This document shows, piece by piece, positions 1 to 12,500 of a DNA stretch of 64,000 nucleotides. Each line of letters begins with the position of its first letter. The stretch's first letter is position 1. The notes under the pieces were generated by a model, which worked only from the letters and a program-made list of their open reading frames with translations, was not told where the DNA came from and ran no database searches. The position numbers and the translations under genes are program-made. The stretch is from Trochalopteron elliotii (lineage: Eukaryota > Chordata > Aves > Passeriformes > Leiothrichidae): NCBI GenBank assembly GCA_024734555.1, contig JANPWX010000444.1:310001-374000 (forward strand). Reading direction: 5' to 3'.

Positions 1-595
1 TTTCAAATATCCTTTTTGAAACATAATGTATGAATCACACACACACATATACAAATAATTGTTTAATAGAATTCATTGATTTAGCATGAGGAGAAAAACC
101 TGATCTGGTTTATTAATTGATAGAGCCCACTTTGAAAGGGGAATTCAAACTGTACAGTTGTAACTGTGTTTCATGTGGATATATATATCACTTCTTACAA
201 TCTCTGAAGTAGCTGCTAACATGGTCACTGGAAGGGAATATGATGGATGAGATGAAATGCTTTGAATCTTTATAATTCAAACTGTAAACAATTTCAAACT
301 TGTTACTCCATGTTAGGGAATATTAGAGCTGTCATTTCTGTTATATTAAAGCCATTTGAAAAGAGAATCTCTTCTTTTCTGTTTCCAATTCTAACTCAAG
401 AAATACTTCTCTCAGATGCTCTTCATTGCATCCTGAAGGAAACCACAAAGAGATTTCATTTCCTATGGGCATTTTTGCCTGTGTCAGTTGGGTACCCAGA
501 CAGTTGTGCTGGGTGATGAGTCATGCTGTTCCTGCACTCACCTCCATTCTTTCCTCCTCCCCCGCCTCTGCTGAGCCGAAATAACTGGGTAACCC

Positions 596-610
596 TGTCC
601 TGACAGGACA
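596..610. repeat. Short perfect palindrome
   Basis: The 15 bases TGTCCTGACAGGACA form a perfect inverted repeat with 7-bp arms and a single central base. It sits beside a C-rich stretch that stands out from its AT-rich surroundings. The spacing resembles an everted pair of TGTCCT half-sites, but a binding role is only a guess, and such short palindromes also occur by chance. Confidence 0.5.
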
Positions 611-3030
611 AACATGGGGTTCTCACTCCTTTTCCTTTGATTTTATTACTGCCTAATGAAAATATACTAAGTTTGATTAAGTCCTTTATGATACTTAGTG
701 ACTACTGACTTATGCAAAAAGTTAATGAATGAAGGAAATGTACATTTTGAACAAGCTGGTGTCTAAGTGGCCCTTGACTCAGAGAACAGGCTCTTTTTTA
801 CATGTTTTTTGCGTTTTTCATCAAACAGGCTAGAATCACAAAGCAGCTGGGAAGGGGAGCAGAGAGAATGATTGTGGGGTGTTTACCCAGAGGACATGAA
901 ACAACCAAATTATCAGATGTGTTTTAAAAGAAAATTCTAGGGAATGAGAGTAATTCAGTTTTGAAGACTGGAAACAGGCATTGCTCTCCCACAACTATAG
1001 AAGCAGCAGAGTTGAAGGTGATTTTGCCTTTTCAAATATGGGAGCTGTAAGTTGAGAGTACAGTCTGTCCTGCTATGGCAGTCTTCAGCTGAGAGGCAGT
1101 TCTTGGGGTTCATTTTCATTGATCCCACATTAAAGAAACAACCAACTTAGTTACTGAACCCTAGGTCTATATGACATTGCCAATAATTCCCTTAAGCCTG
1201 CACCTGCACTGTCTCTGACTAAACAGAAACTTGGCACATCACAGGCTTTGACCTCAGAACCACTATAAAGAATGTACTAGATTGTCTCTTTTTCTATGTG
1301 TACAGTTCCCATCAAACCACTTCACAGATATCAGTGTCTATAGTAATTATAAAAGTGCTGTATCAAAATGATATGCAGCTTATTCACTTCACAATAAGTC
1401 TCGTCATTTTTACCTTCAAACTTTGTCATAAATTAGATCATTTTGTGTGGGAGAAATTACTAGTGACAAATGTGACATGTAATACAATTGTTTAACCTGT
1501 TTTCCAAAAGTGAGCTCAAGTTGCTCAGATACTATTCATATATATTTGTAAATGGATTGAATTATTTTTCTTCTGAGGTTATTTGTTTGTTTACACCTAT
1601 TTATAATGAATTCCCTTCCACCCATCTGTCACCTGAAAGGAACCTCAAAATACATGCTTTCTGTGACTTTGAGATCCTTTTGTAATGCCAGAGTGGTGAA
1701 TAGAGGCCTTAAGGTAAATGACAAAAAAGTGCTTCCTCTATTTGCCGTTCATCATTCACTATTTCTTATTTGTATTGTGTGACTTGTCAAATGCATTGTT
1801 TCTTTTCAATGAACGAGGAATTAGAAGGTTTGAAGCAGGTGAATAACAAAGGTGTTGAGTAAATAAAGCACTTCTCTTTTGTCACTCACCCTAAACAGAA
1901 GGTTGAAATTGGCATGTTCAAAGTAAGTGCTAAACCAGAAAGGAGCAGCAGGATAGCCCATACAACAAAGCAGAAACTGAGACATGTTTATATCAACTCC
2001 TGAAAGACAAGTGACGAGGAAACTGTGCCCAACACTTGGGATAAATGAGAGACAGAACTGAAGTAATCAGGAATGGATGAGTCCCATAATTACCATGGTT
2101 AACAATCCATTCTGTTTTCTTTCTCCCTTGGACATGCATTTTAAGTGATGGAACCAGAGGAGACAGAGGTTTACCCTGTACTGGGAAAAAAAAAGAAGAT
2201 TCATTCTCACTCCTTGCCCCTGTAGGAATGAAAATGGATCCTTAACACTGCACTCATGGTAAGCCTACTGAAGAAGGAAAATTTGAATAGCTCTGCTGTT
2301 TTCATTATAGCAAGAATAAGACTTTCATCTCTTCTGTTGGAAAAAAATTCTTAAGTAGAACTCAAAACAAAAAACTAAGATAAACCTCAAATTGTCTCTT
2401 TCTGCTAAAACATCTTACAAGTGTTGACCAATTGTAAAACAAAAAGACATCAAAAAAGATTTCCAACAAAAATAAATTAACAATGACTTCAGACATTAAA
2501 ATTTCCTCTTTCTTTTTTCACTTTTCCAGGAAAGTCATTTCAGGTTTAAGTTCTGCTCAAACGGCTTGCAGTTTTATCAATAGAAAAGGAAGCTATTCTG
2601 AAGAGGTAAATTTTTCATCCCTTCTGTACTTCTATACAATAGATTTATTTATAGAACTTTTACAAGATAATAACACAGTCTACTTCACAACAGTTGTAGT
2701 TTCATAATAGACACTGATATAAGGCCTTCAAAAATCATATTGCTACAGAGTCCTTGGAAGATAACAAAGACTATCATACTCATCACTTTAGAGGATTTGT
2801 TATTGTTAACTTCTTGTCTCATTCTTTTTTGGCTATTATCTCAAAGGTGATCAATATACTTTTGGAACTCATGATGCATAGCAACATTTCTGATAAACAC
2901 AGTTTCCTTAAGAACACCGATACATAGGTTTCAAGTGACAAATAATAAATTGCCTGCCACAGCAAAATACCTAATAAAGTGGATTTTCTTCAATAGATTT
3001 AAATAGGAAGAAAGTGGAATTATCCAGTTC

Positions 3031-3050
3031 TAGTCTGAACTAGTCTGAAC
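3031..3050. repeat. 10-bp tandem duplication
   Basis: TAGTCTGAAC occurs twice head to tail, flanked by further partial copies (AGTTC before and TAGTTC after), giving a locally self-complementary patch. It looks like a small replication-slippage product. Confidence 0.7.
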
Positions 3051-3965
3051 TAGTTCTGTCTAAACTATAATAAAATCTCCACAGTCACACAATGGTACTA
3101 TTCCATTTTGTGCTAAAATCACAGTAAGTTCAACACTCTTTTAGCACAAACATCTACTGATACCTTTCTCAAAATACCCAAGAGGATAGCTTTAACTCTT
3201 TGATCCCACATTTGCAGTATGATTTCCCTTTAAAATGTTACAATGTCATCAGCTCACTCTCCCCACACCAGTCCTGTAAAAAAAACCAAACAGGTGAAGA
3301 CATGGAGATAAAGTTGCCACTTCAGACTCTGTTCTGCAGTGGTGTCCAAATATTTTTGTAGCAATCAAAGTAAAATTAGGCTTTCTTTCTGGTTAAAGTG
3401 TGAGGGTTTTGTGTCCTTACTAACGCAATGTTCCCTTTATTTCACATCCTGAGCTCATGACTCACTACCAGTTCGGGGTTTCATCTCTGCAGCTGTGCTT
3501 GCATTAGTTTTATCTCCTACGATGAGCTAGCTGAGGTAACAACCCTTTGATTTGGAACCTTCATATTAGAAGAGAGAGTATTCTGGTGGTCTCAAATGTA
3601 GTTCTGAATCTCCCCTTCATAAATGCAAGTGTTGTAGGGTCTGCAGAAATTCATCCAAACGGCGCTTTACACTGGTGTTTTAGCATATGAACACACAGCT
3701 ACTTTAGCATTTGTAACTCAATCTAGGCAGCTTCACAAGCACACACTTCAAAAAGAGTTGAGGCCTATGTATCCATTCCCACCAAGTGCCTGCCTGCGAT
3801 AAAAGAGAGCTTTAGAGCTTGTGTCTGTTACAACACATTTTTGGACAAGCCTCTACACAGCTGTTCAGTTCAATTTCAGTACACTGGTGCTAATATCTAA
3901 GAAATTTGGGATCCCAAGCACTAGTAAAAATATGCAAAAAAATAAGAATGATTCACATGCAAAAA

Positions 3966-4439
3966 TGCTCACAGGAGACTCCAAGACAACGAAAAATGGA
4001 CAGGTTCCCCACCCTGCCACGTTTTGTTCCACCAAAAGGAGATGTCTCTCCTTCCTGGGAGAGTTCCTTTTCCCCATCCCTGGTAATGACGTAATGTGGT
4101 ATCATAATATCTTAGCCATACTCCTCCCACTGATCTGGGCCAGAACCATGACACTCTCCTTCTCTTTCTTAGCTTTTATTGCTGACCAGATGTCATATGA
4201 TATGGAATACCCTTTTGGTCAGGTTAGGTCAGCTATCCAGGCTATGTCCCTTCTTAAGATTTTGCCAAGCCTCAGCTGCTGATGGGGGAGGAGTGTTGGT
4301 GAAACAGGGCTGATGCTGTGCCAGCACTGCTCAGTGGTACCCAAAACAAGGGTGTGTTATCAATACTTTCCTAGCAAAGCATAGCATTGTGAGGGTTTCA
4401 ATGGGGAAAATAAATTCAATTCCAGCCAGAATCAATACA
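3966..4439 (-). mobile_element. Old avian ERV solo LTR (minus strand)
   Basis: Read on the minus strand the segment opens TGTATTGATTCTGGCTG and continues through the block typical of a common avian ERV LTR: a CCCCAT...CTCACA segment, TTGATAACACACC, GAGCAGTGCTGGCACAG, TGACCAAAAGGGTATTCC, ATATCATATGACAT, then CAATAAAAGC as a TATA-like box (plus 4174-4179). The 5' edge at 4439 is clear. The match to the remembered family is good from about 4140 to 4439 and weak below that, so the 3' edge at 3966 is a guess from base composition and a TG start. No target duplication was found. No internal retroviral genes adjoin it. The 153-codon open frame at 3821-4282 falls mostly inside this element and is not a gene. 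Confidence 0.7.
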
Positions 4440-4530
4440 CTAATTCAGGAGGATCATTGGGTGGAAAAAATTCTAATACCCGAAAAACTGTAAAACCCCA
4501 AAACCGTAGTGAGACATTAAAGAACCACAG

Positions 4531-4545
4531 ACACACACACACACA
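4531..4545. repeat. (AC)7 microsatellite
   Basis: Short uninterrupted AC dinucleotide run, preceded by an imperfect CACAG extension. Confidence 0.85.
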
Positions 4546-5751
4546 TGCAGAAAAACAACCTGGAATAATAGCTTTTGTGATAGAGCTGCAATAAAATAGC
4601 ACTTGAGACTTTTGGCTTTTTTAAAGTCATTTTTATGAAATTGGATCAGAAGGATGAGGTATTAAAATTTTTCTGTGTAAACAGTTATTCTCTATTGTTT
4701 ATACAAACCACAATGAATGTCAGAAGTCAGTCTGAAAAATGAGTAGAACTCATTTCAGAAGCAAATGAGACTGACATATAGACTGTGTTATGAGGTCAAG
4801 AGAACTACTGTTTGTTGCCTCCAGACTAAAAAAAATCCCTAATTCTAGCTGAATAAGTGGTCAGACTTCTGCTTAGTGTCCTTGTGCTGAAATGAACTAA
4901 TTGTGTATAGGTGAAGAAGTGGCAATACAATAGAACATATACCCATCAAATGAAACAATAGCACTTGGGCAATACATACTCAAAATATCTATTTCTAGAA
5001 AAATAATTGTTCTTGGAACTGAAATTCCAGCTCTGAAGAATAAATATTTCCCCTTTTCAAACTTTCACAAGTAGCAGGATCAGTGCTATGTTTGCCTACA
5101 AACATTTTTGGAGTTAATTTTATTGTCTATTGCTATAAAGGTCTACTTGACCCGCACACAGGATAGAGCAGCAGATAGAGGTATACACGTAAATATGCAC
5201 AAAATAATCTGGCTCCAGTGAGAACAACAGCTCACATGGTAAAGAAACTTGGTGTTCTTTGTTAAAATCATTACTAGAAGGGAATAATAGGCACTTATTA
5301 AAAGCATTGGTCTGGCTGTGCTGGAAAAGATGTAGACACAGGCAGGAGTTTTGTGAGCTTTCCATGTTTGCCACAAAATGTTTTTGAGCTGACCTGGACA
5401 GTATTTTAGTTTCCTTCCTTGGCCTGTCTTCTGAGAGTGCCAGTTGGGGCACCAATTAGTGGCTTTTTGGCAGTGCTTTCATGTGGCTTGCATACTTCTC
5501 TAGGAGGCTTGGGGCTATGATGCAAGAAATTGGTTTAATAACGATAGAGAGAGAAGCTGAATGGAATGCAAGTGCCTTCTTTAAATGTCAGCAGCTCAAC
5601 TAGTGTTGACCCACATGGATATCTATGAAAAGCACCTGTCATGGTTGTTACTAGCTTTCAACTAATTATCAAAGCTTAGATTTCTATTTTTTCAGGTTCT
5701 AGATTACAAGCACTGCTTTTTATTTACCCATGCATATTGTCCTTTCAATAT

Positions 5752-5791
5752 GTAAATATAATTCTATGTCAGTAAATATAATTCTATGTCA
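5752..5791. repeat. Perfect 20-bp tandem duplication
   Basis: The unit GTAAATATAATTCTATGTCA is present twice with no mismatch, 5752-5771 and 5772-5791. The lack of any divergence points to a recent slippage or short duplication event. Confidence 0.9.
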
Positions 5792-6558
5792 AATAGTGAA
5801 AAACACAGTTGAAAACAGTGTGGAGAACACCCTTTTTATCTCACTCCATTTACTTCCGACCTCTAAACTTAATTTTTTTTTACCGAAAGAGGACAGGAGG
5901 ACGATTTTTTGCTGAAATTGAATGCAGTGTCTCCTTCATTGCACTATTTAATTACTATTCACATGATTTAATAGAGACAGTATTCATAAAACTGATTTAT
6001 TACATTATTATTCTGTTGTGATTGTAAAAGATGTGGGTATATTCCTGAAAACTTAAGGTAAGTGTGGATATCAGCTCCTTTACTGAGTGTGACAAATGCA
6101 GAGAGCTTTTGTTTCAGCCGTGAAATGCTGTTCCATGATAGTATTTCCTACCCTAGTGTTTTACCCAGCCCGTGATATTTTGCCATAATAATTGCCGCCT
6201 GTTACTTGCAGCACAGTACTCATGGAATTAAAGGCAATACAAGACCTGCACATTAAACGATTAGCTCTTGATGAAAGCATAATGCAACAAATTAATAAAA
6301 GTATAGGGGTACTATGCCAAGAAGTCGGTGGTCTCAGTCAAGTTGCTGATACATGAGTTTCCACATTAAATAACCCCACCATCAACAACAACTCTGTTAC
6401 AAACTCCACCTGAGAGGAAAAAGATTTAATAAATGTGAGGAAAGTTACTCTGAGAATAGGATAAAACACTATTTTCAAGGAACTAGAGGGGGGAATTCTC
6501 CACTACTGTTATTATCCCGTGAATATAGACAGGGCTGGAGTCTGAAGGGCAGTCAGCT

Positions 6559-6591
6559 CGGCACTTTTCCTGCACTTTCCCTGCACTTTCC
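6559..6591. repeat. 11-bp tandem repeat (about 3 units)
   Basis: Two exact units of CTGCACTTTCC (6570-6580 and 6581-6591) follow a third, imperfect copy (CGGCACTTTTC). Confidence 0.8.
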
Positions 6592-9500
6592 CTGAGTTCT
6601 GAATTGAGCTTATTTATTTTTAAATCATATGTTTCTAAGATTTCCCTTTAGAACATTTTATTCATAGTACTTTATAAACATAAGAGAGACAAGAGACACC
6701 AACTTACTTTGTCTTGATATAAAGAGCAGTAGTGAAGAAATTTTGAAATGAGAAGGGAGCAATAGTTTTCAAGAAACAAAAATCATCAAAAAGTGGGTAA
6801 TTTCTACAATTGTAATTGTTAGAAGTATACTAAAAAAGGAGCATATGAGGTATAAAAATGTGTAAATGTTAGCAAAAATATTAGGTGTAAAAGTTATCAG
6901 GTAAAAAACAACTTATATAAAAGTTAGCAGAAGACTTAGAATAGCATATTCATGATAATCCAGTAGAATGTTTAAGAACTATCTAGTTTCTCAATCTTTT
7001 ATAATTATTGGAATTATTTATATAGTTAGAGAGTTATGCCAGCACTATCTGTCGACAGACAAGATCACCTGAAATAGTAACTGACAAGAAGTAAAAATTT
7101 TGCTATAAAAAGGCAGAAAAAAAAATTCGTGAACTTTCCCATTGTATTTCCAAGGAATTATTCTCCTATTACAAATATGGTGATATTTGAAGTCTTCCTG
7201 GCAACTGCACAGCATGGAAGATTCAACATTGCTCAGGACTGCAAAACTGTAAAACTTCCAAAATAGGTTTTACCACTGACATGCAATATGGATTTACAAC
7301 TAATCACTTACTATTACAGAAAGCACAAAAAGTAAAATCAGATGGAGTTCTTCCAGTTCTTTCTTATGCAATGGTAAGCCAGATTAGCCTGCCTTGTCTG
7401 AAGCCATTTTGGTTGAAAGCTGTGATGGATGGGGACACGTTATGGACCAGTTTATTGTCCATCTCTGCTTATTATTGATAAGAGCATAGTAAGTAAATTA
7501 CTCATGCTGTGAAAATGATCTTGATAATGGCAATTGCCTCAAATTAAATGGAAGTATCAAGATTATAACTAATATCAGAATAACTAATTTTCATTTTTCT
7601 GGTCATATAAGCACATTATTTCTGTAAAGAAGGATTAAAATTTTTGAGAAAAAGAAGACATTTTTATTTGCCTAACAAGAAAAATAAAAGCAAACCAAAA
7701 TATTTTTGTGTCATCCTCAATATTTCACCTCCTTTTCATTCATTAACATTTTATGGAATTGCCCCCCAAATATTTTATTTTAAAAATACTGGAATTCAAA
7801 TATTCTTGAAAATTTTTCTATATCTTGTCAAAACTATTAGAAACTTTCATTTAGGAAAAGAAGGACCTCAAATCTTGAAGAACAAGCATCCCAAGCTTAA
7901 CAGTTCCTATAGTTATATTCCCTTACCATGGGAGACTCTAGAGCATCTCTCTGTAGTATTTCATCAAGTTTGATCATATGGTGTCTGTAACTACATCCTA
8001 AAATGCCTGGGCTTTTGAATGCTTTCCCCCATGCTGTTGTGAAATTTAAATGTATTCTGTAATGCTGTTGGTCTTTCACCTCATTAAAAGTTCCTTGTAC
8101 CTGTGCACCACACATAGATGGATGCAGAAAACTTCCAAAGAGTAACACCAAAAACCCCTGTGCTGAGATACACTTGCTTTCTAAGCTGTTATTGATAAAA
8201 CAATAGCTTGAAGTGAGATAAAAGAATATGGAGGAAGATCTACTGGATGGCAGTGAATGATTTCACCTGCTGCTTTCCAAGATAGCAACAAACTTGTTTT
8301 GAAAAAGAAGGTATGTTATGACTGATAAACAGAGATATTATTGATTCTTCATTATTACTTTTGGAATTTCAGTAACCTTAATTATGATCAAGATAGTTAC
8401 ATTAGGCACAGTTAAAAATACATGAAGAGACACGGAGGAAATTCACAGAGTTCAGCCTAATGAGTTTAATTTCATGGATAAATTAAGCATCACAGCCTAG
8501 AAAATCTACACTTGTTGGCTTTTTCAGCGGGCGAGAGAGCACACAGCAGACCCCACTTATACAGTCAGTGGGTTCTACATGCCAATTCTTCAAACTGAAG
8601 AGCAGAAGGTTTTACTTCTATTTATAACTGACAATACCTGATGAAAGAAACCTAGCAGTAGAGATATGCTTTGGTCAGAAGATCTGTGTATCTTTCTCTG
8701 GTGAGATTATTTTTGAGCAGGGAAATTAAAACAAAAACATTGTTCTAAATTTGAGAAAGTAGAACAGTAAGTGGATGTAATTAATGAAACAGGAGAAGGA
8801 GATACTTAACGCATCTCACTGTCTAGTTACATGCACAGTTTTATTGTACTGAAATGCAAATATAGAGTGACATATTTGCTACAGCTAGGACTTTCAAAGA
8901 CTGCCTAAGTCACATGACTTTCAGTAAGCCCAGGATAGTCCAACATCCTCAAACACTTTTAAAAACTCAAGATTGAGCAAACTAATAAGCATAATTTGAA
9001 GGAGAAATTCAGATTCTACCATTCTTACCAATATTCCACTCCTAGCTTCTCATCTATAAAGCACTCGCTTTTGGACTGTGCAGAAGGGAACCACCGTCAC
9101 TAGGAGGTTGATCTCTGTCAGGGGTACATAGAGTGGAGCTCTGAAAAGAGTCAGAATAAGCAGGGAATACAGTAGCCTACAACAGAGATACCTGGGGCTC
9201 TGATTGTAAGCCAAGGAAAGCCCCCTTTGTTGCATCCATAAGTTAACATACACGGGCTATTGATTTACACTCACTCTAGCACTGATATGCAACCAGCATT
9301 TTAGCCCTGGTTTGCAACCACAAAGAGTTGCTCTTTCAAAGAGAACTCAGTCCTGTTTTCCTTTGTGTGCAAGTGCAAAATGTCACATGCAAATAGACAG
9401 ATAAAGTAGTTTTTGATCACCTGAGTGGGCTTAGGCACATATAGATATTTTATCACTAGTGCAAGCAGATGATAATGCTCAAAACTTACACAGGGAAGAG

Positions 9501-12500
9501 CTCTGGTGCTCTGGGGTTTTACCCTACTCTCAGGCAGATGACTCACAAAAAGATATTTTTGAGTACATTTTGGATTTTGTCTAAATGTGTGTCTGGGCAA
9601 TATTTTACGGTGACATGCAAGCTTATCCTTTTTTTTTTTTTTTCCTCCAAGCAAATATAAGCTCATTCTGCAATATTACAATCTGGCCAGACAACATGCA
9701 GCCTGTTCACATGGGCCTGAGCCTAAACCAACATAAATTCCTAACAGGATCTGATAGTTCACAACCAACACTAAGCCAGCAGAATCTGGACAATTGCAAG
9801 GTTACAGCTGGCACCTGTTTGATCCACACAGAGCTCACACATTCAAAGCCTGTATCTGCCTCACAAACATCAAGTTGGCAGAGCCTGAGAGACTCAGACA
9901 GCAGTTGAATGATGTATCCAATTCATCTCTCAGGTAGCTAATACTAGAAAAAAAAATGCTGCAGTCACATGACAGAAAATGCCTCTCCCTCACCTCTGTC
10001 AGCTGTGTGAGTAAAAACTCACTTTGTCATCTTGTAGTTCAAAACACTTGGGTACATACTGGCAGGATTTTTGCTGGATCACAAGACTCCTGCCTGCCCA
10101 CAGCAACAACAAACGTGATATAAAAGCATAAAAATGGTAAACACTGAATTTCACATCCTTTGAGTAATCTGTCAAACAGTTCTAAGTTCACTTCTGAGTT
10201 GGTTCAAATTTCTGGTGCTGGACAATCGAAAACTGTTTAGTATTAAAGACTGCAGAGCCTTGCTTCCCCCTCAGGGTGAGATTTTAAAAACAGTCTCAGT
10301 GTTCTGCTAGTTCTTCAACAGGTGAAGTCACTAGAAATTTTACTAGTAAAATCACAGCAGATATTCTGATCTCTTGCCTCTAAGTATGTTAGATTCAAAC
10401 CTCATGCAAAATTAAGTATTCTATAAAAGGCTGCATTTTGAACAACAAGCAACAGACATGAATATAATCAAAAAGCTGAACTGACAGAAAAATGCATTAA
10501 CTTTCTCAAATAAACTACAATTTAGTCCTTATTTTCTACATTTAATGTAATAGAGTGAACCTATACAGCAGGTAAGATAGCTGACACCAGTAATAGAGCT
10601 CACTTCACTGGTTTAGAGAACACTGTTCCCCAAACACTGCATTGAGGGAGCCTCAAAATTATGTCTACAACCACTGGCACAGGTGTGTAGAGACATCTAA
10701 GCTAAAAAGAAGGGAACTTAGATGAAAGGGCACATCTTAAACGCTGCTCATCTCTGGGGCTCCCTTCCTTTATTACAAGCCCTTCCTAGACAGCCTTTCA
10801 TCTTCTTGTGGAGGCTAGCACCAAACCTAGAGAAAGCGATTCTTTCCTCTAACAAGGTGGTGACAGTGCAGCATCCTTCCCTGACATGTGATAGTTCAGT
10901 GGCTAGTGTGTGAACTCAGGGACTACTGAATTCAAACTGCTCCACTGACTACGACCTTACCTCACCACTGCACAGGCTATCCTGGTGTGGAGGAGACACT
11001 TTCAGAGAATTTTGGTTTAGTCTGGAAGAATACATGAATATTTTCTTGTACTTTGAAACAAGCTAGTGGTGTATGAGCACAAAGCAAGTGCCACTGTCTG
11101 CATAAAGGCCTCTCTGAGAAGCAAAGTCCCAAGTTATACTTCTTGCTGCATTTACATTTTCTGGTTTTGTATATTGTCCATTCTGCACTAAACAGCATCT
11201 GAAAAGAACCACCAATCACACAGATGTTTTTAAATATACTCATTTTTCTTTCTCTGGTCTCAGTTTAATAAATCTGTCACCACACTTTGTAAGTGGTCAT
11301 TCTATTTCTGTGGTTTCATTCTCTCTCTTCATGTTCTTTGTCACATATGTAGAGCAATCTCCCGACACATGTACACTGGCAGTTAATCTACAAATATTTT
11401 CTCTGGGAAGAAATGATGAAGAATTTCTGTTTCCTTTCAGAAGGGTTTTTTCTTGCTTTTCTTTTCTTTAGGTATGTACAGGGATCTCTTTCACAGTCTT
11501 TCAAAATCCTATTTGCTTTCCAATATAATGTCATGGGTTTGATTGTATTTTGCAACATCAAAGCCTACAATGCGTGTTACAGGGGAAAAGGATTTGCTTT
11601 CTTGGACTGCTTCCCAGAAGACAAAACAAAATTCTCATATCCACTATCTGCTCTTCTAAATTTCCTACCTGCCATCATTAAGTGAGTCAGTGTCAGGATG
11701 TAAATGAGGTCCTGTGGATCTAGCTACTGAATCTGAGAAACAAACAAACAAAAGAGAAAAAACAAATAAAAAAGAAAGTATATATAACAGAATATACCTT
11801 TTTAGTCTATTCTAAATATATTTATCTTTGATAAATTAAAATATAGACAATAAGGCATATACATTAGCTACACTAAGTAGACAATTTCTTTAAAGGTTAC
11901 TGTTCCCCTTCCAGTGGGTCTCCATAAACTTTTTAGTTCAGTTTATGAGCACATCATCAAGTGTGTAGCTTCCATGGAGCTACCTCTGAGCACAATTCCT
12001 CTTAAAGGAAGTCAAGTGACGGGATGTACCAAAGAAAATAAACTTTGTGCGTTTCAGTTAATGGACATCCAGTCAGCAGGACCAAAAGCTAGAGCAGGTG
12101 TGAGGCAAAAACTCACCTAAACAAAATCCAGTGTTAAACTTACATTGTGAACACCAGGACTACACCACTTACTCTTTTAACACCCTTACATTGCTGCAAT
12201 GCTTTATAGAGGAACAAGCCATTGTGAATCTCTGAATCTCCTCCAACAGAACCCCTCTTTCTCCTCTGAAGAGAAATGAATGAGCCAGCTGAGGCAACTA
12301 ACTCAAATATAGGAGACTTGTTGAAGTAAGAGTATGTCCAATCATTGTCAAGTCCCACTCATACTACATCAGGTTTTACAGCAATAGATGGGAAAGTGGT
12401 GTTTAGATCCAAGATCTGACAAAAGAAATCCTCTCAAAACAGATGAATCTACACTATTACATGCATGAACAAATAATTAAATTATTCATCTCAAGATAAA

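Larger units (their letters stand above)
1..3965. other. Unique noncoding DNA, no gene seen
   Basis: No frame resembles a known protein and none has convincing splice context; the longest open frames are about 60-85 codons. Small items only: a (CA)6 run at 36-47, a 15-bp palindrome at 596-610 in a locally GC-richer patch (about 535-610), and a 10-bp unit TAGTCTGAAC repeated twice at 3031-3050. No interspersed repeat was recognised. Conserved noncoding elements cannot be excluded without alignment. Confidence 0.6.
4440..9999. other. Unique noncoding DNA, no gene seen
   Basis: AT-rich sequence with stop codons throughout all frames; the longest open frames (about 110-120 codons, minus strand at 5120-5455 and 9301-9666) show no recognisable domain. 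Small items inside: an (AC)7 run, a perfect 20-bp tandem duplication at 5752-5791, an 11-bp tandem repeat at 6559-6591, a T17-like run near 9630-9646, and a 44-codon protein-like frame at 6222-6356 discussed as a finding. No LINE, SINE or LTR was recognised here. Confidence 0.55.

Noticed and set aside
3821..4282. 153-codon open frame, the longest in the window
   Set aside because: It lies mainly inside the avian LTR on the other strand, has no recognisable domain, and the LTR's own sequence explains its openness.
7897..8151. Minus-strand 84-codon frame with a CATG|GTAAGG donor-like end
   Set aside because: No acceptor, no known domain and no other coding sign; judged chance.
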